From: an uncultured Lacibacter sp. | GTDB lineage: Bacteria > Bacteroidota > Bacteroidia > Chitinophagales > Chitinophagaceae | Length of the DNA: 22,736 bases | Reading direction: 5' to 3' | Assembly: GCF_946479605.1 (NCBI RefSeq) | Contig: NZ_CAMLGT010000027.1 | Span: 1-22,736, forward strand | Shown: positions 9,201 to 15,868 of the stretch, one piece after another | Numbering within the stretch: position 1 is the stretch's first letter | Layout: each line of letters starts with the position of its first letter | Translations under genes and position numbers: made by a program | The notes under the pieces: model-generated | The model's database searches: none | The model's input: only the letters and a program-made list of their open reading frames with translations | Told to the model about the DNA's origin: nothing

Positions 9201-9433
9201 ATTTTTGGGCTGTGGATGCTACCATGATACGTGTAAATGATATGACATTAAGTTACACACTTCCTAAAAATGTACTCGATCGTATTGGTATGAGTGATGT
9301 CCGCATCCTGGTTACAGGTAATAACCTTTGGGTGCTGAAAAATCCTTTAAAGTATAAGGATCCATACTCTTCATACATTTTTGACTACCCAACAATCAGA
9401 ACTATTTCAGTAGGGTTGAGTTTAGGACTGTGA
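6290..9433 (+). CDS. SusC/RagA-type TonB-dependent outer-membrane transporter
   Basis: A 1047-residue outer-membrane beta-barrel receptor. The start at 6290 is uncertain; an ATG at 6302 gives a tidier signal peptide (MKYLRQPKLLLLTLFSIF, cleaved after FAQ). Next comes a carboxypeptidase-regulatory-like domain at about 32-105 (VSGTVTNKETGEPLEGVSV), a TonB box region LDEVVVIGYSTQKR at 111-124, and a plug domain with ALRGRVAGLSVSQASGKPGAG and DEPLYVIDNI then ILKDASAAIYGAAGAKGVVLITTKRGK, all hallmarks of SusC. The remainder is barrel, ending SVGLSLGL. It would import oligosaccharides into the periplasm using TonB energy, with the SusD-like protein 24 bases downstream as its lid. The surrounding enzymes point to pectin oligosaccharides as cargo. 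Arg codon choice here leans more to AGA/AGG than in the flanking lyases. Confidence 0.97.
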   Translation: MPYNMKYLRQPKLLLLTLFSIFTVTLFAQEVTVSGTVTNKETGEPLEGVSVKVKNTTTGTTTGKDGSFTIKAPSSESILSFSYIGFSVYELKAGTGGLVLTIPMSKTESNLDEVVVIGYSTQKRNRVTSAISVVKASDIQDIPSPNIAGALRGRVAGLSVSQASGKPGAGITLNVRNSATSETAQLLGVTDEPLYVIDNITVTKEAFDNLDPSMVEDITILKDASAAIYGAAGAKGVVLITTKRGKVGKPRLTYNGYLGISDATRRPEMMSAYEHATLLNDAYRISNAPVSNFFTTDQLNYLKNLNYKPWFDEIWQSAYMQRHNLNFSGGSDKITFFAGGAFQNENGNYAGIKNDKYSFRTGVVANIAKGFKADINFNVDYRHRYSKNPTSENDQQFIEAMVQVPRWVPSQIDGKYVNIGGSNPNPLAAIQSGYYNSNKSGGYRINSALSYDFSGILKGLVARVQVSQATNNGSSTTYRPPYSLYDFKRFGPGNALYYDTLVSTTVINAGNNSTYEPSMSKSNSYQGFFTLQYNKSIGEHTVSVLAGGEQSESNSESVGVRWLTQVLPGLDDYWAFDQSAVTPSRSVGNGVKRSFFGRLNYNYDGKYTIDAVTRYDASSNFATGKIWGVFPSVGVGWVVSRENFFKRNIEFINYLKLRFSYGIVGDDRVAERLWQERYRVDVSGYLYNNTLQGGLNPERIPNPNITWEKKRAINGGIELSMLRDKLTLGVDFFQNFSYDAFDRGADQAFPMYAGFSAPVLNYMERYNWGSEFTIGYRENLTKDIRLNASMNFGFGNSVVSRILYNPFQLFETSPPDWQVQFGVDPRKYNTGNWGLKSLGMFRTQDQLDAFLGKNPGYLINNKVPQVGWLYFEDTNGDGVITDRDMVPMFNRTDARFATSLQLAVSYKSLTLKANLVGRFGGKVFYDSKAREVASLTSNAPTFWSDRWTPENPNGKFPRFDDESIARGWESDFWAVDATMIRVNDMTLSYTLPKNVLDRIGMSDVRILVTGNNLWVLKNPLKYKDPYSSYIFDYPTIRTISVGLSLGL

Positions 9434-9457
9434 TTTATCATTTATAAATTAGAAACA

Positions 9458-11302
9458 ATGAACAAACGCACATACATAAAAATAGGATTAGTAGCATTGC
9501 TTCCGCTGTTTTTTGGGGCATGCTCAAAGAAGGATAGTTTTTTTCAGCTTCGTGACAGGGGAGGTATTGATGCTGCTATTTGGAATAACGAAGGCGCCAT
9601 TCAATATCATTTGAATGAGGCTTATGATGTTATCATGCCGGCATTTCCTTATGAATACGTAATTAATAATTATGAAATTCATTTGGCAAGCGATGAAAAT
9701 TATTGGTCAGCAACAAATGCTAATGCAAGGAAAACAATTGGCGTAAATGGTACGTTAGCGGCAAATGACATCAGGTACGTAGCTAACAAATACCAAGGGG
9801 CAAACATGGGGGATAACAGATACTTTGATGTTGCACGTTGTAATAGTGCTATTAAATATATCCCAACCGGAACCGTTCTTTCTTCAGATGCAAAACGGAA
9901 ATTTTTAGGCCAGTACTATGCGTTAAGAGGAATGGTGTACTTAGGTTTGGCAAAAACATACGGTGGCATGCCGCTGGTACTTGAGCCACAGGATCCCAGC
10001 AATCTTACAGTTTCAGGCAGAGCAAAGGCAAAAGAAATGTTTGTTCAGATTGTGAAGGACTTTGATTCAGCTATTGTAAATCTGGACGGTGTTGTATGGA
10101 ATGATGCAAATGAACGTGGCAAGCTTGACAAAACTGCTGCAGCTGCACTTAAAGCAAAGGCATTATTATACTGGGCAAGCCCGCAGTTTAATCCAGCTAA
10201 TGAAGCCTCACGTTGGCAGGCAGCTTTTGATGCATGCAAACAAGCGTATGATCTGGCTATTGCCAACGGTAAAAAACTGATGACTAATTACGGAGCAATT
10301 TTCCAAACTGAAGGGTCAACAAATACAGAAGCAATTATTGTAAGATCGTATTCCAATTCTGTTGCTAAACGTGGGCACGGTGTAGAATCCCGATCAAGAC
10401 CATTATCAGAAGGAGGATCTCCAACAGATGTATACTATGCAAGTCAATTGTTGTTGAATGCATACACCATGAAGGATGGCACCCCTATATCAAATGCAGG
10501 AAGTGGGTATGATGCTGTTCTGTTTTGGAAAGACAGAGATCCCCGTTTTGAAGCTACGATGGCATACAATGGCAGTGTGTGGAAGCTGAGTGGAATTAAC
10601 GGACGTAAACAATGGACCTATAACAATGCAATTGGTGAAACAGGTACACGTGGAGTCTATTGCAAAAAGTTTACAAGCCCCGATCTTCCTAAGGCATCTG
10701 TTCCATATAGTAACGACTATGGAGGCAGCGGAATGGATTGGATTGAATTACGTCTGGCTGAAGTGATGCTCGATTATGCAGAAGCTGCAAATGAAACAGG
10801 AAATACAACTGTTGCCAAAGATATGGTTCGGTTAATCAGGCAGCGTGCAGGCATGGTTGCTGGTGCTAACGATTATGGTTTGGGGTTAGCAACTTCTGTA
10901 AGCCAGATGCGTGATTTAATATTAAATGAAAGAAGGGTTGAGTTGGCTTTTGAAGGAAAGCGTAATGATGATTTAAGAAGAACGAGACGTTTTCATTTGC
11001 TGTCTGGTCCATTACAGGGGTTACAGGTAACATTAAGACAGACTGCATATAAAAATCAATTAGAAGCAATTGTAAATCCGGTAACCGGCGAAAGATACAG
11101 GGATATGCTGGACATGAATAACAGGGATACGGTAAATAAGTATTTTGCTTATTCATTTGTTGCTCCCGGGGGTACAACAGCCTTTAACGTGCCGGAAACA
11201 TACTATTTCTATTCGCTTTCGAATCAATTCCTTTTTTCAACTCCATTGCTTGAGCAAACCATTGGATGGGATGGCGGGACTTTTGATCCGTTGGCAAATT
11301 GA
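9458..11302 (+). CDS. SusD/RagB-type surface glycan-binding lipoprotein
   Basis: A 614-residue lipoprotein with a lipobox FGAC (acylated Cys at residue 22). Diagnostic SusD segments are present: YYALRGMVYLGLAKTYGGMP with a following VLEP, the tetratricopeptide-like helices around KTAAAALKAKALLYWASP, DWIELRLAEVMLDYAEAANE, VRLIRQRAG, and ILNERRVELAFEGKRNDDLRR near residue 500. Length is slightly above the usual 500-600. SusD proteins cap the SusC barrel at the cell surface and capture glycan. It lies 24 bases after the SusC-like gene and 26 before the next lipoprotein gene, so all three are almost certainly one transcript. Ligand specificity cannot be read from sequence; pectic oligosaccharide is inferred from context. 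Confidence 0.97.
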   Translation: MNKRTYIKIGLVALLPLFFGACSKKDSFFQLRDRGGIDAAIWNNEGAIQYHLNEAYDVIMPAFPYEYVINNYEIHLASDENYWSATNANARKTIGVNGTLAANDIRYVANKYQGANMGDNRYFDVARCNSAIKYIPTGTVLSSDAKRKFLGQYYALRGMVYLGLAKTYGGMPLVLEPQDPSNLTVSGRAKAKEMFVQIVKDFDSAIVNLDGVVWNDANERGKLDKTAAAALKAKALLYWASPQFNPANEASRWQAAFDACKQAYDLAIANGKKLMTNYGAIFQTEGSTNTEAIIVRSYSNSVAKRGHGVESRSRPLSEGGSPTDVYYASQLLLNAYTMKDGTPISNAGSGYDAVLFWKDRDPRFEATMAYNGSVWKLSGINGRKQWTYNNAIGETGTRGVYCKKFTSPDLPKASVPYSNDYGGSGMDWIELRLAEVMLDYAEAANETGNTTVAKDMVRLIRQRAGMVAGANDYGLGLATSVSQMRDLILNERRVELAFEGKRNDDLRRTRRFHLLSGPLQGLQVTLRQTAYKNQLEAIVNPVTGERYRDMLDMNNRDTVNKYFAYSFVAPGGTTAFNVPETYYFYSLSNQFLFSTPLLEQTIGWDGGTFDPLAN

Positions 11303-11328
11303 TATCTAATTTTTGAAATAATTATAAT

Positions 11329-12291
11329 ATGAAACATTCAAATAACAGGTTGCTTATTTTCTTGTTGATGTTTGGACTTACAGGCGCATTGTCATGCAAA
11401 AAAGAAGTTCCCAGCATTTTCAATATGTTTGATGTAACACTTGATTTAAATAAAAACAGTCCTTATAGTGTTGTAGAAAATCAAACTGTAGAGGAAGGAG
11501 ATAGCCTTTACTTCGATTTTACAATTAAGTCGCCCACAAAAGATATGTACCAGGTGGCCATCTTCCAGGTGGGATCTGCGTTGCCTTTCCTGCGTATAAA
11601 CCTGAGTAAAGATGAACGCAGGAGTTACACAGGAGTTCTTAAAACAGCTGCAAATGCAAACGGTACTCCTAATTTTAAAGATGGAGCGAATACTTTCAGA
11701 ATCTGGGCATATGATCAACAGGGTGTGTATTTAGGAGATGGTTATAAAACGATCACAGTTAATGTAACACCAAAGTATGTACATATTCCTAACAGGATTG
11801 TGTACTTCCCCGATGTAGATAGCGCAAATGGAAGTGCAAACAGCTACCTGTCGTTGATGGATGGTAAAACGTACAATTATCAAACAGGGGCAGCAAGTTC
11901 AGCAAGTATTGACTTAGCTATTTTTAGGAATATTACAGTGTCGGGCGGTGTGACATCATACGGCTTGCGTTTATATTCATTAAGTGCAAGCCCATTGCCT
12001 TATAATGCCTTTAATATTTCTTCATGGACCAAACGTGTAACTAAATTTGCTGCACCCCATACCAACCAGGCAACACAGTTTGTACGTTCGCAGTTAACAA
12101 GCGGCGCTGCAATAAAGGCTTATGCTGTGGGAAGAAACCCCAATCAAACATCCATTACCAGCAACATTGCAATTAATAGTGTAATTGCATTTGTAACACC
12201 TGAAGGAAAGTATGGCGCAATTTTGATAAATAATATTGAAAATAATGGCCCTAAACCGTTTATAGACGTTAGTATCAAATACGAAAAGTAG
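11329..12291 (+). CDS. Surface-type lipoprotein after SusCD (putative glycan-binding protein)
   Basis: A 320-residue protein with a lipoprotein signal ending ALSC (Cys at residue 23) followed by KKE. The mature chain is beta-rich: an early part with VVENQTVEEGDSLYFDFTIKS and ANTFRIWAYDQQGVYLGDGYKTITV looks like immunoglobulin-type sandwiches, and the later part with TPEGKYGAILINNIENNG and DVSIKYEK forms another beta domain. No catalytic motif is apparent. Its place directly after SusD (26 bases) is that of SusE/SusF-type or other surface glycan-binding proteins, which hold polysaccharide for processing. I do not recognise the exact family, and homology to SusE is not evident; the role is inferred from position and the lipoprotein signal. 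The operon appears to end after it at the hairpin terminator. Confidence 0.8.
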   Translation: MKHSNNRLLIFLLMFGLTGALSCKKEVPSIFNMFDVTLDLNKNSPYSVVENQTVEEGDSLYFDFTIKSPTKDMYQVAIFQVGSALPFLRINLSKDERRSYTGVLKTAANANGTPNFKDGANTFRIWAYDQQGVYLGDGYKTITVNVTPKYVHIPNRIVYFPDVDSANGSANSYLSLMDGKTYNYQTGAASSASIDLAIFRNITVSGGVTSYGLRLYSLSASPLPYNAFNISSWTKRVTKFAAPHTNQATQFVRSQLTSGAAIKAYAVGRNPNQTSITSNIAINSVIAFVTPEGKYGAILINNIENNGPKPFIDVSIKYEK

Positions 12292-12313
12292 TTAGAAAAT
12301 AAAGTTTTATAGT

Positions 12314-12370
12314 AAAACCATTGCAACGTTTATAAAGGAGTTATGCTCTTATAACTTGCAATGGTTTTTT
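12314..12370 (+). terminator. Intrinsic terminator ending the SusCD operon
   Basis: A perfect 13-base inverted repeat, aaaaccattgcaa at 12314-12326 and ttgcaatggtttt at 12356-12368, runs straight into a T-run. The 29-base interior contains a second, imperfect pairing (gtttataaaggag against ctcttataac). It starts 22 bases after the lipoprotein stop. The A/T symmetry means it might also act on transcription from the other strand. Confidence 0.85.
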
Positions 12371-12390
12371 AATTTATAGTATAAGCAATG

Positions 12391-12419
12391 TTGATTCTTT
12401 TCATTATCTGTTAATTTAA
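12391..12419 (+). promoter_or_regulatory. Weak candidate promoter for the first pectate lyase
   Basis: After the terminator, the first pectate lyase needs its own promoter or readthrough. A TTG at 12391-12393 and a TA-rich element taatttaa at 12412-12419 stand 18 bases apart, roughly the layout of the Bacteroidota -33/-7 promoter (TTG, then TAnnTTTG). The second element matches poorly at its last positions, and the leader would be very short. Offered only as the best candidate in this gap. Confidence 0.2.
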
Positions 12420-12431
12420 TTATTTAGTTAC

Positions 12432-14075
12432 ATGGGCTATTTTAAATTTTCTTTGTGTGCGGTTGCTATTCTGTTAGCAATAACTGTTAATGCGCAGTAT
12501 CCTGATATTCCAAAAGATGTAAAGCAAAAATCTGATTCACTCATGCGTGCTGCCAATGCTCATTCTGATTCTGCCTGGCAGGCTGCATGGCCCATTATTC
12601 AGCAGCAGGCAAAAGAAGGTAAGCCTTATATTCCCTGGGCTTCACGTTTTGATGAATTACCACAGTCAGATATACTTGCTTTCCCCGGTGCAGAAGGCGG
12701 TGGCCGTTACAGCTTTGGTGGGCGTGGAGGTAAAGTATTTGTTGTTACCAATTTAAATGATGATGGCCCCGGAAGTTTACGTTGGGCTTGCGAACAAGGT
12801 GGTGCAAGAATTATTGTATTTAATGTTGCAGGTATTATCCGTTTACAAACACCATTAATTATTCGTGCACCTTACATTACCATTGCAGGACAAACTGCTC
12901 CCGGCGATGGTGTATGTATTGCAGGTGAAAGTGTGTGGATCAATACACATGATGTGGTGATCCGTTACATGCGTTTCCGTCGTGGTGAAACATGGGTTGG
13001 ACGCAGGGATGATGCTATCGGTGGTAATCCTATCGGCAATATCATCATCGATCATGTGAGTGCAACATGGGGGCTTGATGAGAATATGAGTATGTATCGC
13101 CACATGTACAATGATAGTACAGGTAAAGCCGAAGACAAATTCGGTACCGTAAACATTACCATTCAGAATTCCATTTTTGGCGAAGCGCTCGATACATGGA
13201 ATCATGCTTTCGGCAGTACGCTTGGTGGTGAGAACTGCACATTTATGCGTAACCTCTGGGCAAACAATGCCGGCCGTAATCCATCTGTTGGCTGGAATGG
13301 TGTATTCAACTTTGCAAATAATGTTGTGTACAACTGGGTACATCGCAGTATTGATGGTGGCGATTACCGTGCGCAATTCAATATTATCAATAATTATTTC
13401 AAACCGGGGCCGGCTACTCCAAAGAATACACCGGTTGGACATCGTATTTTGAAACCTGAAAGCGGCAGAAGCAAACTCAAAGAAAAATATTACGGACGTT
13501 CTTATGTGAATGGCAATATTATGGAAGGTTATCCGGAGATCACCAAAGACAACTGGAACGGTGGTGTACAGGTAGAAGATGAACGTGATGCAGGTAAATA
13601 CAAGGATTTTATGAAGGTAAACAAACCTTTACCAATGGCACCCGTTACTATTCTTTCAGCTGAAGAGGCACGAAAATATGTATTGGCAAATGCAGGTGCA
13701 ACATTACCAAGGCGTGATGCAGTTGATGCACGTATTGTAAAAGAAGCAACAACAGGTAAAGTAGAATTCAATCCAAATGTAAAGTTGCCGGAAACGCAAT
13801 TCAAACATCGCCGTATGCCGATTGATTCATACAAGATTGGCATTATTACCGATCCTGCACAGGTTGGTGGTTATCCTGAATACAAAGGAACGCCTTATGT
13901 TGACAGTGATAATGATGGCATGCCCGATGCGTATGAAGTGAAAGTTGGTTTGAATCCAAAAGATCCCTCTGATTCCGGTAAGATTGCGAAAAACGGATAT
14001 AGCAATATTGAAAATTATCTGAATAGTGTGGTGAATGTGAAGAATGTAAAGCCTTCAACAACTACATCTAAGTAA
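12432..14075 (+). CDS. PL1 pectate lyase, first of a tandem pair
   Basis: A 547-residue exported enzyme; signal peptide ends VNAQ near residue 23. A helical linker rich in Gln/Ala precedes the catalytic beta-helix, which begins FPGAEGGGRYSFGGRGGKVFVVTNLNDDGPGSLRWA at about residue 83. Family PL1 landmarks follow: GTI-type INVAG segment (here FNVAGIIRL), ITIAGQTAPG, VVIRYMRFRRGE, IIIDHVSATWGLDE with D207 in the Ca2+/substrate strand, and NNAGRNPSVG with R282 as the likely catalytic Arg, then FANNVVYNW. Near the end, DSDNDGMPDAYE (491-502) is a calcium-binding loop of the EF-hand/thrombospondin-3 style. The enzyme should cleave de-esterified homogalacturonan by beta-elimination with Ca2+. It is flanked by terminators on both sides and is closely similar along its length to the next gene. 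Confidence 0.93.
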   Translation: MGYFKFSLCAVAILLAITVNAQYPDIPKDVKQKSDSLMRAANAHSDSAWQAAWPIIQQQAKEGKPYIPWASRFDELPQSDILAFPGAEGGGRYSFGGRGGKVFVVTNLNDDGPGSLRWACEQGGARIIVFNVAGIIRLQTPLIIRAPYITIAGQTAPGDGVCIAGESVWINTHDVVIRYMRFRRGETWVGRRDDAIGGNPIGNIIIDHVSATWGLDENMSMYRHMYNDSTGKAEDKFGTVNITIQNSIFGEALDTWNHAFGSTLGGENCTFMRNLWANNAGRNPSVGWNGVFNFANNVVYNWVHRSIDGGDYRAQFNIINNYFKPGPATPKNTPVGHRILKPESGRSKLKEKYYGRSYVNGNIMEGYPEITKDNWNGGVQVEDERDAGKYKDFMKVNKPLPMAPVTILSAEEARKYVLANAGATLPRRDAVDARIVKEATTGKVEFNPNVKLPETQFKHRRMPIDSYKIGIITDPAQVGGYPEYKGTPYVDSDNDGMPDAYEVKVGLNPKDPSDSGKIAKNGYSNIENYLNSVVNVKNVKPSTTTSK

Positions 14076-14081
14076 TAATGA

Positions 14082-14127
14082 TCAGAAAAATGAAAGGCCA
14101 ATAAAGTTGGCCTTTCATTTTTTCTGA
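14082..14127 (+). terminator. Long hairpin terminator between the two pectate lyases
   Basis: The left arm at 14082-14101 (tcagaaaaatgaaaggccaa) pairs along its full length with 14107-14127 apart from one extra T on the right, across a five-base loop taaag. A T-run sits inside the right arm directly after the G/C-rich core (ggcc), and an A-run mirrors it, so it could terminate in both directions. It lies 6 bases after the stop codon. Only 44 bases separate it from the next start codon, with no convincing promoter, so the second lyase may depend on readthrough. Confidence 0.88.
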
Positions 14128-14171
14128 ACAAGTAATGAAAAGCCAATCGTTCCTGTAGAAATGAATTGACA

Positions 14172-15812
14172 ATGAAAAAAAATATTCTGTTGCTGGCAAT
14201 TGCCACACTTTCTGTTACTACTGCAGTGCTTGCACAATATCCAACTATTCCTCAGCGGGTGGAAGACTCAGCAAATGCTGTTTACAAACAATATCAGCAA
14301 CGCTCAAATGAGCAATGGAAAAAAGCACAACTTGTTGTGGAAGCGGAAGCAAAAAATGGTAAACCTTATATTCCATGGGCTGCTAAACCAGAAGATCTTC
14401 CGCAGGCTTCTATTCCTGCTTTCCCCGGTGCGGAAGGCGGTGGTGCATTTAGCTTTGGTGGTCGTGGCGGTAAAGTATATGTCGTTACAAATTTGAATGA
14501 TGATGGCGAAGGAAGTTTTCGCTGGGCTTGTGAGCAAGGTGGTGCACGCATTGTTTTGTTTAATGTGGCGGGTATCATTCGTTTAAAAAGTCCGGTAAAT
14601 ATTAATGCACCTTACATTACCATTGCAGGCCAAACGGCGCCTGGTGATGGTGTGTGTATTGCAGGTGAAAGTGTGTTGATCAATACACATGATGTGGTGA
14701 TTCGTTACATGCGTTTCCGCCGTGGTGAAACCGAAGTTACACGCAGAGATGATGCATTGGGCGGAAATGGTGTTGGTAACATTATCATCGATCATGTTTC
14801 TGCCAGTTGGGGTTTGGATGAGAACATGAGCATGTATCGCCATGTTTATGATAGAGGCGGTGCAAAACAAGAAAAATTACCTACAGTAAATGTTACCATT
14901 CAAAATTCAATTTTCTCTGAAGCATTAGACACATACAACCATGCATTCGGCAGCACTATTGGTGGCTTAAACAGTACGTTTATGCGTAATCTTTGGGCGA
15001 ATAACATCAGCCGCAATCCTTCCATTGGTATGTATGGCGATTTTGGATTTGTAAACAACGTAATTTTCAACTGGTGGAACCGCAGTGCTGATGGTGGCGA
15101 TAACAATTCCCGTTATCAATTCATCAATAATTATTATAAGCCCGGACCTGTTACACCAAAAGACAAACCAATTGGTTACCGTATATTAAAACCGGAATCA
15201 GGAAGGGATAAAGCGAATGCCAATGTATATGGTAAGGCTTACGTTACCGGAAATATTGTAGAAGGCAACGAACGTGTAACAAAAGATAACTGGGATGGAG
15301 GTGTGCAGGTGGGCGATAATGGCGAAGGAGGTAAACATTTGAATGATATTCGGGTGAATGAACCATTCCCGATGGCAAAGGTGAACATTATACCAACAAA
15401 AGATGCTTACAATTATGTGTTGGCAAATGCTGGAGCAAACTTGCCACGGCGGGATCCGGTTGATACAAGGATTATTGAAACAGTAAGAACAGGAAAAATT
15501 TTTTACAAAGAAGATGGATTGACAGATATTGGTCAGCAATACATCAAACGTCGCCTGCCTTCAGATTCTTACAAGCAGGGAATTATTTCGCATCCATCGC
15601 AAGTGGGTGGTTATCCTGAGTATAAAGGCACGCCTTACAAAGACAGTGATAATGATGGTATGCCTGATGCTTATGAAGTGAAAAATGGCTTGAATCCAAA
15701 GGATGAATCTGATGCAGGAAAGATCAGCAAGAACGGATACAGCAACATTGAAAACTTTCTCAACAGTGTTGTGGATGTAAATAATGTAAAACCGGCAGAA
15801 GGGAAAAAATAG
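14172..15812 (+). CDS. PL1 pectate lyase, second of a tandem pair
   Basis: A 546-residue exported enzyme. I place the start at the ATG at 14172 rather than the in-frame TTG at 14166, because MKKNILLLAIATLSVTTAVLAQ is a clean signal peptide by itself. Organisation mirrors the preceding gene exactly: FPGAEGGGAFSFGGRGGKVY, ITIAGQTAPG, IIIDHVSASWGLDE (D207), NNISRNPSIG (R281) and a C-terminal calcium loop DSDNDGMPDAYE at 491-502. The main differences are in the loop after MSMYRH, around the strand bearing the catalytic Arg (GMYGDFGFVNN against GWNGVFNFANN), and in the region before the calcium loop. Those faces border the substrate cleft in PL1 folds, so the pair may differ in preferred methylation or product size; that is inference. 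Both key residues are intact, so neither copy looks decayed. Confidence 0.93.
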   Translation: MKKNILLLAIATLSVTTAVLAQYPTIPQRVEDSANAVYKQYQQRSNEQWKKAQLVVEAEAKNGKPYIPWAAKPEDLPQASIPAFPGAEGGGAFSFGGRGGKVYVVTNLNDDGEGSFRWACEQGGARIVLFNVAGIIRLKSPVNINAPYITIAGQTAPGDGVCIAGESVLINTHDVVIRYMRFRRGETEVTRRDDALGGNGVGNIIIDHVSASWGLDENMSMYRHVYDRGGAKQEKLPTVNVTIQNSIFSEALDTYNHAFGSTIGGLNSTFMRNLWANNISRNPSIGMYGDFGFVNNVIFNWWNRSADGGDNNSRYQFINNYYKPGPVTPKDKPIGYRILKPESGRDKANANVYGKAYVTGNIVEGNERVTKDNWDGGVQVGDNGEGGKHLNDIRVNEPFPMAKVNIIPTKDAYNYVLANAGANLPRRDPVDTRIIETVRTGKIFYKEDGLTDIGQQYIKRRLPSDSYKQGIISHPSQVGGYPEYKGTPYKDSDNDGMPDAYEVKNGLNPKDESDAGKISKNGYSNIENFLNSVVDVNNVKPAEGKK

Positions 15813-15868
15813 GGATACTTGATACAGACTGTTTTGTATCTTATAATAAGTTTTGAATTAAAATACAC

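Noticed and set aside
12855..13442. A 195-codon open frame on the minus strand inside the first pectate lyase
   Set aside because: It is fully antisense to a gene with intact motifs, has a Thr/Ile/Cys-rich composition typical of a mirrored coding strand, and a similar antisense frame appears at the equivalent place in the second lyase (14583-14870).
14166..14171. TTG at 14166 as the start of the second pectate lyase
   Set aside because: The ATG two codons later gives a standard signal peptide beginning M-K-K, and ATG is strongly preferred over TTG.
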